Part shown: positions 1 through 6,298 of the stretch, in pieces
How positions within the stretch are numbered: position 1 is the stretch's first letter
Layout: each line of letters opens with the position of its first letter
DNA from: an uncultured Lachnoanaerobaculum sp.
GTDB taxonomy: Bacteria; Bacillota; Clostridia; Lachnospirales; Lachnospiraceae
Direction: 5' to 3'
Assembly (NCBI GenBank): GCA_916720285.1
Contig: CAKAQP010000067.1
Location: 1 to 11,064 of the forward strand
DNA: 11,064 nucleotides
Notes under the pieces: model-generated
What the model was told of the DNA's origin: nothing
The model's input: only the letters and a program-made list of their open reading frames with translations
Databases searched by the model: none
Program-made: the position numbers and the translations under genes

Positions 1-757
1 TGAAGTTAAATTTCTCGGCAGCTTCCTTGTTTGCCAAAATAAGTCCGCCTCTTGGTCCTCTAAGAGTCTTATGTGTTGTTGTAGTTACAACATCCGCAAT
101 TCCTATAGGTGACGGATGAAGTCCGGCAGCCACAAGTCCGGCAATATGCGCCATATCAACCATCAGATATGCGCCCACTTTATCGGCAACTTCTCTGAAT
201 CTCTTAAAGTCGATAGTTCTTGCATATGCACTTGCACCTGCTATTATCATTTTAGGCTTACACTCAACGGCAATCCTTTCAAGCTCATCATAGTCTATAA
301 AGCCTTCATCATTTACACCGTAAGGTACTATATTAAAATATTTTCCTGAAAAGTTTACCGCTGAACCATGTGTCAAATGTCCGCCATGATTCAAATTCAT
401 TCCGAGTACAGTATCTCCCGCCTCAAGCATTGCTAAGAATACAGCCATATTTGCCTGTGCTCCTGAATGAGGCTGTACATTTGCATAGTCACAGCCAAAA
501 AGCTTCTTTGCTCTCTCAATTGCAATACTCTCTACTATATCTACATCTTCACATCCGCCGTAATATCTCTTTCCTGGATATCCTTCGGCATATTTATTTG
601 TAAGGACTGTTCCCATCGCCATCATTACAGCTTCGGATACAATATTTTCAGATGCAATCAGCTCAAGATTTCTTCTCTGTCTGTCTGCCTCTTTTTCTAC
701 TGCAATGCCAACCTCAGGGTCAAGTTCCTTTAAAAAGTTCATCACTTCATTAACCAT
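1..757 (-). CDS. glyA: Serine hydroxymethyltransferase (3' part beyond the window)
   Basis: This PLP enzyme interconverts serine and glycine with tetrahydrofolate and supplies one-carbon units in the cytoplasm. The window holds the first 252 codons; the C-terminal part runs off the left edge. Visible family signatures are the N-terminal ELIASEN segment (residues 32-38), [14 protein letters not shown] (55-68), QPHSGAQAN (95-103), DMAHIAGL (201-208) and the PLP-lysine motif [14 protein letters not shown], with the Schiff-base lysine at K230. The start is set by an AGGAG ribosome site 8 bases before the ATG and by the usual SHMT N-terminus. It lies 79 bp downstream of recJ in the same direction, with no clear terminator between, so read-through is possible. 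A candidate promoter of its own sits at about 801-806. The identification is very secure. Confidence 0.97.
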   Translation of the reverse strand, partial: MVNEVMNFLKELDPEVGIAVEKEADRQRRNLELIASENIVSEAVMMAMGTVLTNKYAEGYPGKRYYGGCEDVDIVESIAIERAKKLFGCDYANVQPHSGAQANMAVFLAMLEAGDTVLGMNLNHGGHLTHGSAVNFSGKYFNIVPYGVNDEGFIDYDELERIAVECKPKMIIAGASAYARTIDFKRFREVADKVGAYLMVDMAHIAGLVAAGLHPSPIGIADVVTTTTHKTLRGPRGGLILANKEAAEKFNF

Positions 758-800
758 ATCTTTATCTCCTAACTACAACCATATTGCTGTTGTCTATGAA

Positions 801-806
801 AGTATA
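801..806 (-). promoter_or_regulatory. glyA: Candidate -10 element for glyA
   Basis: Read on the minus strand, TATACT lies in the 79-bp gap between recJ and glyA and would start transcription about 37 bases before the glyA ATG. No good -35 hexamer lies 16-18 bases upstream (the 17-bp position reads TAGCAA), so this is a weak call. Read-through from recJ could also supply glyA. Confidence 0.3.
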
Positions 807-836
807 CAATAAATCAAATCTCTTTGCTATATGTTT

Positions 837-2558
837 TTACCTATAATTACTTATAACTATCTGCAGACTTTCTCTTCCGTTGTACTCATTAATATCAGGA
901 TAATATATAATATCTATCTCTTTTCTTTCCTTTATGTCTTCAAAGAACTCTTCACCGTCACCGAAATAGATTCCCTCCACTACAGTCCCGTCTGTATCTT
1001 CCAAAAGCATCTTTACAACATTTTTGTTCTTTCCAAGTACCTTTTTTGAAAGTATTTTTATATCTTTTCTGGCAAACTTTGGTTTTTCATTCTTATTTCC
1101 AAAAGGCTCCAGTTTCTCAAGTTCTCTCACGAAATCGAGATTCAAATATGAAAACGGAAGCGCAATATCTATCCAGACCTTTTGCACAAAATCCTCTTCA
1201 CAAAGTTTTGAATTCATATTAAGCCTGTTTCTAAACTCATCAAGCCTATTTTTTTCAAGGCTCATTCCGGCAGCCATATGATGTCCGCCAAATTTTACAA
1301 ATACATCTTTGACTTCATACAGTGCTTCAAACATGTTGTAGCTTTCTATAGACCTGCCGGATCCCTTTATCATATCTTCTTCACCGAAGGCTTCCGTAAG
1401 TATAATAGTCGGTTTTCCAAGAGCTTCTCTTACTCTTCCGGCTATTATTCCGGCTATTGATTCATGACAATCATCTAAATGTATTACAAGAATATCATCA
1501 TCCATATATTCATTTTCTGCAATCTCTATAGCTCTTTTTACATTCTTTAATGTAAGGTCTTTTCGCTCGTCATTTAATTTCTTTAAATGAGCGGCATATT
1601 CATCCGCTTCTTCTTTAGTTTCAGCCATAAACATATTAAGTGCAATCAGAGCATTTTCAAGTCTTCCTCCGGCATTTAGGCATGGTCCTAGTACAAATCC
1701 GATACTGTAAGCACTGAGTTTTTTACCCTCCATACCTGTAGCCTTTATAAGAGCCTGAAGTCCAAGATTATTTGTATTCATCAGACTTTTAAGCCCGTTT
1801 TTTACCAATATCCTGTTTTCATCAATTAAAGGCATTACATCTCCGACAGTAGCTATAGCCGCTACTTCCAGGAGATCTTTAAGTTCCGGATCATCATAAA
1901 TCTTTTTCTCTTTGTTTCGCTTCTCATAAATATATTCCATAAGCTTATATGCCACCAGACCTCCGCATATACTCTTAAAAGGATATTCACAATCACTTCT
2001 TTTTGGATTAATTACTACATTTGCAACAGGTAAAAGATCCCTTTCATTCTCTTGATATACCTCATGATGATCGGTGATAATTACTTTAATTCCAAGTTCC
2101 TTGGCAAGCTCCATTTGAGAATGTGCCGCAATACCGTTATCACAGGTTATTATCATATCTACGCCATCACTTGCCGCATCTTTTATTATATTATCATTGA
2201 TTCCGTAACCGTCCTTTATACGGTCAGGTATCCTCACATCTACATTTGCACCGAAATATTTTAATGCTTTTACCAGAATATAGGACGAACATACTCCGTC
2301 TATATCATAGTCGCCTACAACTCTTATCTTTTTTCCGGCATTTATTTCTTCCGTTATGATATCATAAGCTTCATTTATACCGGTCAGGTATTTCGGATCA
2401 TGCATCAGGCTCATATCATTTTGAAGGAATATAGAAAAGTCTTCTTCCTTTATATCTCTGTTTATTATAATCCTTGCCAATACCGGTGAAATATTAAAAC
2501 GGGCTGATATTTTTTCAAACTCAGCCCGCTTTGTATAAAGCATCCACTTTGACTCCAT
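837..2558 (-). CDS. recJ: Single-stranded-DNA-specific exonuclease RecJ
   Basis: RecJ is a 5'-3' single-strand DNA exonuclease of the DHH phosphoesterase family, acting in recombination and repair. The 573-aa product has the full set of DHH motifs: GDYDIDG (82-88), TCDNG (138-142), DHHE (163-166), VGD (238-240), then GPCLNAGGRL (291-300). The DHHA1 part shows HESIAG (365-370), SGRS (400-403) and GGHHMAAG (424-431). The C-terminal OB-type region begins near LEPFGNKN (483-490). The length fits the usual bacterial RecJ of about 550-800 aa at the short end. A GGAG ribosome site lies 5 bases before the ATG. It starts 31 bp after the barstar-like gene with no terminator between, so it is probably co-transcribed with the RNase/inhibitor pair. 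That arrangement is unusual for a repair gene. Confidence 0.96.
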   Translation of the reverse strand: MESKWMLYTKRAEFEKISARFNISPVLARIIINRDIKEEDFSIFLQNDMSLMHDPKYLTGINEAYDIITEEINAGKKIRVVGDYDIDGVCSSYILVKALKYFGANVDVRIPDRIKDGYGINDNIIKDAASDGVDMIITCDNGIAAHSQMELAKELGIKVIITDHHEVYQENERDLLPVANVVINPKRSDCEYPFKSICGGLVAYKLMEYIYEKRNKEKKIYDDPELKDLLEVAAIATVGDVMPLIDENRILVKNGLKSLMNTNNLGLQALIKATGMEGKKLSAYSIGFVLGPCLNAGGRLENALIALNMFMAETKEEADEYAAHLKKLNDERKDLTLKNVKRAIEIAENEYMDDDILVIHLDDCHESIAGIIAGRVREALGKPTIILTEAFGEEDMIKGSGRSIESYNMFEALYEVKDVFVKFGGHHMAAGMSLEKNRLDEFRNRLNMNSKLCEEDFVQKVWIDIALPFSYLNLDFVRELEKLEPFGNKNEKPKFARKDIKILSKKVLGKNKNVVKMLLEDTDGTVVEGIYFGDGEEFFEDIKERKEIDIIYYPDINEYNGRESLQIVISNYR

Positions 2559-2589
2559 CTATTCTCCAATCTAAAATTTCAAAACGAAC

Positions 2590-2868
2590 TTACAATTGCT
2601 TTTTCTTATTTACCTTTGTCTTTATTATAGCCAAATGTGTATTTGTAGCTACTGCATCGCTGAACACTTCGAGCACGGCTCTTTGCATATCATTTTCAGC
2701 ATCATATCTTATATCTATAGCTGTATCTGAGCTTATGTCAGTCAAACAATCATAAAGTGCGTCAAGATTTCCTCCGTAATAATCAGGAAATTTCATTTTC
2801 TTTTTCAAATAATTATGTATCTCATTTTTACCGCTGAATTTATCTAATTTCAAAGTTATATTATTCAT
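2590..2868 (-). CDS. Barstar-family ribonuclease inhibitor
   Basis: This 92-aa protein is a predicted cytoplasmic inhibitor of the barnase-type RNase encoded just upstream. The barstar signature is clear: FPDYYGGNLDALYDCLTDI at residues 27-45 aligns with the alpha2 segment of Bacillus amyloliquefaciens barstar. Y30, D36 and D40 correspond to barstar Y29, D35 and D39, the residues that plug the barnase active site. Barstar W38 is replaced by Y39, and the position of barstar E76 appears to be D71. There is no signal peptide, as expected for an intracellular antidote. The C-terminus is lysine-rich (KVNKKKQL). The start is 10 bp after the RNase stop, and the ribosome site (AGGGA) overlaps that stop codon, implying translational coupling. 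The family is secure; binding to this particular RNase is inferred from adjacency. Confidence 0.93.
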   Translation of the reverse strand: MNNITLKLDKFSGKNEIHNYLKKKMKFPDYYGGNLDALYDCLTDISSDTAIDIRYDAENDMQRAVLEVFSDAVATNTHLAIIKTKVNKKKQL

Positions 2869-2878
2869 TTAATTTTCC

Positions 2879-3505
2879 CTAATATATTTGTTCAAAAGTA
2901 TTGTAGTGATCTTCCGTGTAGAATACCAGGCCGTCATTTGAATAAACAAGCCTTTTCGCACCTCTGTATCCGCCGTCATAATCAATATCACATTCAAAAT
3001 ATCTTCTTCCGTTTGCTCTTGGCAGTGCACCCTCATAATTTCCGAATGCGCTTCCGCCTATACTCATTCCAGGCAGTATATCTGAGAGATTTCCTTTTGA
3101 AGGATCCCATCCCATATCCTGTGCCTCTTTTTTTGTAATATAGTTTGCCGGAAGTCTTCCATAAGTATGAATATATAGTGCAACTTCTTCCTTGGAAGTA
3201 TAATTTCCGTTTTCTTCTACCTGTACTTCTTTTTCCGTTGCGCTTTCTTGAAGCGTTTCTTCTTCAGACTCGGTAATCGTGGTAGTTTCTTCTTCGCTCG
3301 TCGAATATTTACTTTGATTTTTTCCGTCTTTGACGCTTTCCGTTTTGGAACTTTCTATCTTAGCGCTTTCTGTTTTTGCACTCTCTTTCTTTGCTTCCTG
3401 CCTTGTGCATGCACCCAGGGCAAACATTAAGCCAAGTATTATTATCGGAAGCCACCAAAGCAGCTTTTTAAGCAAACTTCCACTGTCTTTTTTCTTTTTT
3501 GTCAT
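2879..3505 (-). CDS. Barnase-type guanyl-specific ribonuclease, predicted lipoprotein or membrane-anchored
   Basis: This is a 208-aa extracellular-type endoribonuclease. Residues 102-208 align throughout with barnase. The catalytic set is complete: K125 (barnase K27), E171 (E73), R181 (R83), R185 (R87) and H200 (H102) in EDHYNTF. The guanine-recognition loop GNYEG (155-159) keeps N and E but has Y157 where barnase has R59. The N-terminus is a lysine-rich stretch, then a hydrophobic segment (about 17-30) ending LGAC, which resembles a lipobox with C33 as the lipidated residue; a plain transmembrane anchor is the alternative. Between anchor and enzyme lies a hydrophilic linker of about 65 residues rich in S, E, K and T, with a pentapeptide repeat. 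Secreted barnase has neither anchor nor such a linker. The ATG follows a GAGG ribosome site. Barstar is the next gene. RNase identity is secure; the anchor type and biological role are inferred. Confidence 0.93.
   Translation of the reverse strand: MTKKKKDSGSLLKKLLWWLPIIILGLMFALGACTRQEAKKESAKTESAKIESSKTESVKDGKNQSKYSTSEEETTTITESEEETLQESATEKEVQVEENGNYTSKEEVALYIHTYGRLPANYITKKEAQDMGWDPSKGNLSDILPGMSIGGSAFGNYEGALPRANGRRYFECDIDYDGGYRGAKRLVYSNDGLVFYTEDHYNTFEQIY
3326..3385 (-). repeat. Four imperfect 15-bp tandem repeats encoding an ESxKT pentapeptide linker
   Basis: Residues 41-60 of the RNase precursor read as four consecutive five-residue units, ESAKT, ESAKI, ESSKT and ESVKD. The DNA units differ at several positions, so the array is old or under protein-level selection rather than freshly duplicated. 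It forms the membrane-proximal part of the hydrophilic spacer between anchor and catalytic domain. Confidence 0.8.
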
Positions 3506-3511
3506 TTCTCT

Positions 3512-3550
3512 CTTACCTCACATTTCTATAATTATACGTAATGAGGTAAG
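3512..3550. promoter_or_regulatory. 9-bp inverted repeat flanking the RNase -10 box (candidate operator)
   Basis: CTTACCTCA at 3512-3520 and its exact complement TGAGGTAAG at 3542-3550 are centred 30 bp apart, about three helical turns. One arm lies in the spacer between the -35 and -10 boxes of the RNase promoter; the other covers the ribosome site. The upstream arm precedes the predicted start of transcription, so this cannot be a hairpin in the RNase mRNA. Paired binding of a DNA-binding protein is a plausible reading. Coincidence is possible because one arm contains the ribosome site. Confidence 0.4.
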
Positions 3551-3559
3551 TCTTAGCAA
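3531..3559 (-). promoter_or_regulatory. Sigma-A-type promoter of the RNase-barstar(-recJ) unit
   Basis: On the minus strand, TTGCTA (3559-3554) and TATAAT (3536-3531) are separated by 17 bp. Transcription would start near 3524, giving a leader of only about 18 bases before the RNase ATG. The promoter lies back-to-back with that of the divergent metallo-beta-lactamase-fold gene; the two -35 boxes are 18 bp apart. Confidence 0.7.
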
Positions 3560-3577
3560 CCAAAAATTATATTAAGT

Positions 3578-3606
3578 TTGACCTTAGGTATTATATTTTG
3601 TATAAT
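3578..3606 (+). promoter_or_regulatory. Near-consensus sigma-A promoter of the metallo-beta-lactamase-fold gene
   Basis: TTGACC (3578-3583) and TATAAT (3601-3606) are separated by exactly 17 bp, among the best promoters in the window. Transcription should begin near 3613. This rules out a translation start at 3578, which would lie inside the -35 box, and supports the start at 3650. Confidence 0.85.
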
Positions 3607-3649
3607 AGTATTTGAAACAACTAAAAATAAATTTAAGGTATGGTTATTT

Positions 3650-4480
3650 ATGAAAATACATATATTACAAACCGGAGAAGTGATGGTAGCTCCTTCTCTC
3701 GCATATAATGGAAATACCGGCTTCAATCCTCAGACACATGGTTTATTACTGAAAAGTGAGGATAGAGTAAATATTCCGGTACTTTCATTCCTTATACAAA
3801 CAGGTAACAAAAATATTCTGATAGATACGGGTATAAGAAAAGATTTGGAATCGGAAGAGCCTCTCAGTCTTGATAAGCAGTTAAAGGCTATAAAGGCACC
3901 TCTAACCTTTGCTTCCACACATTTCCACCTAAAAAAAGATTCATCCCTTTTGTCAAGACTTGAGGAGATTAATATTTCACCACAGGATATTGACTATGTG
4001 CTTCTTACACATCTTGACTTTGAGAATGTCAGCGGTGTTGCAGATATTTCTTCGGAAACCAAAATTCTTGTTTCAAGAGATGAAGCAAAGGCTGCTGTGA
4101 AAAACCCTTTAAGATATTCAAGGAGCTGGTGGAAGGATGCAAACATTTCTGTTTTTGACTGGAACGGCAAGGAAGGTCCTTTTGAAAAGTCTTTGGATCT
4201 CTTAGGTGACGGCTCCATTATACTTATGAAGCTTTACGGGCATTCTGCCGGAATGTTTGGAGTGAAGGTTACATCTGAAAACAATAAATTTACTTTATTA
4301 TACTCCGATGCGGGATATGGAGAACTTGCATGGAAAGAGCTTGCCCCTCCTGCTGTCACGGTTGATAAAGAAGCAACCATGCGTTCCCTTGAATGGGTGA
4401 GAATGGAATCCCTTGATAAGAACTGCGCCTACAGTCTTGCATCACATGAAGCAACATCTATGAAAGTTTTAAGATTCTAA
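3650..4480 (+). CDS. Metallo-beta-lactamase-fold protein related to N-acyl homoserine lactonases, altered metal motif
   Basis: The 276-aa product resembles the AHL-lactonase (AiiA-like) branch of the metallo-beta-lactamase fold. It has IDTG (58-61), the metal-loop region THLDFENVSG (120-129), GHSAGMFGV (197-205), YSDAG (218-222) and a late ASHEA (264-268). The usual HxHxDH reads H121-L-D123-F-E125-N126: only the first histidine is kept, while the second histidine, the aspartate and the last histidine are replaced. H198, D220 and H266 remain, so one metal site could persist with an altered partner. The start was chosen because the promoter -10 lies at 3601-3606 and the AAGG ribosome site precedes this ATG. 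It is alone on the plus strand and ends at a terminator shared with brnQ. The substrate is unknown; lactone hydrolysis should not be assumed. Confidence 0.85.
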   Translation: MKIHILQTGEVMVAPSLAYNGNTGFNPQTHGLLLKSEDRVNIPVLSFLIQTGNKNILIDTGIRKDLESEEPLSLDKQLKAIKAPLTFASTHFHLKKDSSLLSRLEEINISPQDIDYVLLTHLDFENVSGVADISSETKILVSRDEAKAAVKNPLRYSRSWWKDANISVFDWNGKEGPFEKSLDLLGDGSIILMKLYGHSAGMFGVKVTSENNKFTLLYSDAGYGELAWKELAPPAVTVDKEATMRSLEWVRMESLDKNCAYSLASHEATSMKVLRF

Positions 4481-4485
4481 AAAAC

Positions 4486-4517
4486 GAGCTGTTATAAGGT
4501 CTCCCCTATAACAGCTC
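4486..4517. terminator. Bidirectional Rho-independent terminator between convergent genes
   Basis: An 11-bp perfect stem, GAGCTGTTATA (4486-4496) with TATAACAGCTC (4507-4517), encloses a 10-base loop. It is followed by ATTTTTAT on the plus strand and by a T run (complement of 4479-4484) on the minus strand. It fills the 41-bp gap between the stop codons of the metallo-beta-lactamase-fold gene and brnQ, so it can serve both. Confidence 0.92.
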
Positions 4518-4521
4518 ATTT

Positions 4522-5838
4522 TTATATTTCAAAGCTATCGCCCTTTATTTTATCTTTCATTAAAAGTGATAATACTATTCCAAGAACAGCAATATTCATC
4601 CAGAAAAATCCGGAATCTCCTCCTATGAACAGAGCCATAATAGAGTTTATTGACTTCACTTTTAAAACACTGCCCATTACTTCTATTCCGGAAAAAACAG
4701 TTGTTAAAATCACTGTAATTGCCATTCCGGACTTTGAAAGTCTTACGAATTTATTTAAGATAATTATTGCAACTATAACTATTGTAATAGGATATAAAAT
4801 TCTAAGTACAGGCACCGATATCTTTATTATAGTATTAAGTCCGAAGTTTGACATAGCAAATCCTATAAGAGTAAATATATTCACATATGTTTTATATTTA
4901 AATCTTGGGAATGTATCCACAAAATACTCGGCAACTACTACTATAAGTCCCGCAGTAGTTGTAAAGCAGGTAAGTATAGTCATTGCACCCAAGAACACCT
5001 GTCCGAAGCTGCCAAAAAGTTCGTATGAACTTTTTGACAAAATATAAGTTCCTATATTTATGTCAGGATCTGCCAATACATCTGCAGGTATACTGAATTT
5101 ATTTCCCAATGCTCCAAGACCTATATAAAGTGTACTGAAGAATATAGCTGTTACTATACCCACTACAGCCATTATCTTTATATATTCCTTCTTTGAAGAA
5201 AATCCGAAAGTCTTTATGCTTGAAGTGGCAATCAGACAAAAACTTACGGCAGCCAGCGCATCCAAAGTATTATATCCTTCAAGGAATCCCGTTTTTAATG
5301 CCGACATTGCAGTACTCATCTCACCCTGATTTATCGCATGGAAATTCATATTTCCAATCACTATAAGAATAACTATAAGCATTGCAAACATAGGTGTAAG
5401 TATCTTACCGACTCTATCCATCAACTTTGAAGGATTAATGGCTATAAAATATGCAAATAAAAAATAAATTGCACTGAATATAAATAGCGGCAATCTTCCG
5501 TTGCCGGTCACAGGAGCAATTCCTATGGAAAACGAAGTTCCTGCCGTTCTCGGTATTGCAAAGAAAGGTCCGATAGCAAGGTAGAGTAGGGTTAAATAAG
5601 CTGTTGCATAATGTTGATCCACCTTTATGCCGATTTCATTTTTATATCCGCCTTTTACCATAGTTCCAAGAACCAAGGTAATTATTGCAATGCCTACACC
5701 TGATAATACAAAACCGAGTATGGCAGGATAGAAGTTCTCTCCCGCTCTAAACCCGAGTTCAGCGGGAAAAATCAGATTACCCGCTCCGAAAAATATACCG
5801 AAAAGCAAAAGCCCGATTAAAAAACCCTTTTTTATCAT
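4522..5838 (-). CDS. brnQ: Branched-chain amino acid transport system II carrier protein
   Basis: BrnQ is an inner-membrane Na+-coupled (or proton-coupled) carrier for leucine, isoleucine and valine. The 438-aa product is strongly hydrophobic throughout, with about 12 possible membrane segments. It shows the family landmarks FGAGNLIFPAELG (17-29), GPFFAIPRTA (90-99) and FLEGYNTLDALAA (185-197). The start MIKKGFLIG was chosen over one 18 codons upstream: the extended N-terminus is a cysteine-rich out-of-frame reading of the previous gene, whereas the MIKKGF start matches family members. The ATG overlaps the TGA of the YhcH-family gene as ATGA, so translation is probably coupled. It is the last gene of a four-gene operon and stops 4 bp before the terminator. 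No T-box or other leader element is adjacent, so any amino acid control would act at the operon promoter. Confidence 0.95.
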   Translation of the reverse strand: MIKKGFLIGLLLFGIFFGAGNLIFPAELGFRAGENFYPAILGFVLSGVGIAIITLVLGTMVKGGYKNEIGIKVDQHYATAYLTLLYLAIGPFFAIPRTAGTSFSIGIAPVTGNGRLPLFIFSAIYFLFAYFIAINPSKLMDRVGKILTPMFAMLIVILIVIGNMNFHAINQGEMSTAMSALKTGFLEGYNTLDALAAVSFCLIATSSIKTFGFSSKKEYIKIMAVVGIVTAIFFSTLYIGLGALGNKFSIPADVLADPDINIGTYILSKSSYELFGSFGQVFLGAMTILTCFTTTAGLIVVVAEYFVDTFPRFKYKTYVNIFTLIGFAMSNFGLNTIIKISVPVLRILYPITIVIVAIIILNKFVRLSKSGMAITVILTTVFSGIEVMGSVLKVKSINSIMALFIGGDSGFFWMNIAVLGIVLSLLMKDKIKGDSFEI

Positions 5839-6287
5839 ACTCTTACTTTTACAACCACCTTTTTGGCAGCTGCAGGAGAAGCAAGTGCACATCCGGGCAT
5901 ATGTGCATCTTCCGGAGCTACAACTATAAAGTCTCCCGGATAGAGTATAACATGTCCATATACCTCAGGTTTCTCATATAGTACTATATCATTTTCAGGC
6001 CTTGCCTCACTTACAATTAAACCTTCTCTGTTACACAATCCGAAGAACTCAACACCGTCCACAAGACATTGAATGTCAAAGAATTTATCATGTGCTTCAA
6101 ATTTCTTTTCTTCAACGGGCAATGTATTGTACTCATGTACATTTGCAAACACATTATCGCCCATTATTTCATACTTCCCCGGCTCCAACGCCTTTAAATC
6201 ATTGTTCCTTAACCATTCATATGCAGCAAGAAACTTCTCATTTAAGTAATTATACTTTTCTGCAAGCTTTATGTTTGTAAAAAACAT
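5835..6287 (-). CDS. YhcH/YjgK/YiaL family protein (DUF386, cupin-like)
   Basis: The 150-aa product belongs to the family named for E. coli YhcH, YjgK and YiaL, which also includes EbgC. These are small beta-barrel, metal-binding proteins linked to sugar and sugar-acid metabolism, and most lack a proven reaction. Visible signatures are the region FEAHDKFFDIQCLVDG (63-78) with E64 and H66, and APEDAHMPG (124-132) with H129. These residues match the conserved metal-binding set. The C-terminus KKVVVKV is also typical. The length is the family norm. The ribosome site AGGGGGAG overlaps the stop of the upstream gene and the gap is 11 bp; the 3' end overlaps the brnQ start. Neighbours are usually sugar-acid or sialic acid catabolic genes, and none is present here, so its substrate cannot be inferred. 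Confidence 0.92.
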   Translation of the reverse strand: MFFTNIKLAEKYNYLNEKFLAAYEWLRNNDLKALEPGKYEIMGDNVFANVHEYNTLPVEEKKFEAHDKFFDIQCLVDGVEFFGLCNREGLIVSEARPENDIVLYEKPEVYGHVILYPGDFIVVAPEDAHMPGCALASPAAAKKVVVKVRV

Positions 6288-6298
6288 AATCTCTCCCC

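Noticed and set aside
116..733. Plus-strand open frames opposite glyA
   Set aside because: The minus strand here encodes unbroken, highly conserved SHMT sequence including the PLP lysine motif; the opposite frames are short and low in information.
2590..3505. Classical intracellular type II toxin-antitoxin module
   Set aside because: The RNase has an export or anchor signal and the inhibitor gene is second; this is barnase/barstar logic, in which the inhibitor protects the producer, rather than a typical autoregulated antitoxin-first module.
3578..3649. A longer N-terminus for the metallo-beta-lactamase-fold protein starting at 3578
   Set aside because: The ATG would lie inside the -35 box of a near-consensus promoter whose transcript starts near 3613, and the added 24 residues do not resemble the family N-terminus.
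4625..5047. A 140-codon plus-strand open frame opposite brnQ
   Set aside because: It is antisense to well-conserved membrane segments of BrnQ, has no ribosome site and matches no family; it is a shadow of the real gene.
5839..5892. A cysteine-rich 18-residue extension of BrnQ (MCTCFSCSC...)
   Set aside because: It is an out-of-frame reading of the 3' end of the YhcH-family gene; BrnQ proteins begin at the MIKKGF position, where an ATGA overlap gives the start.
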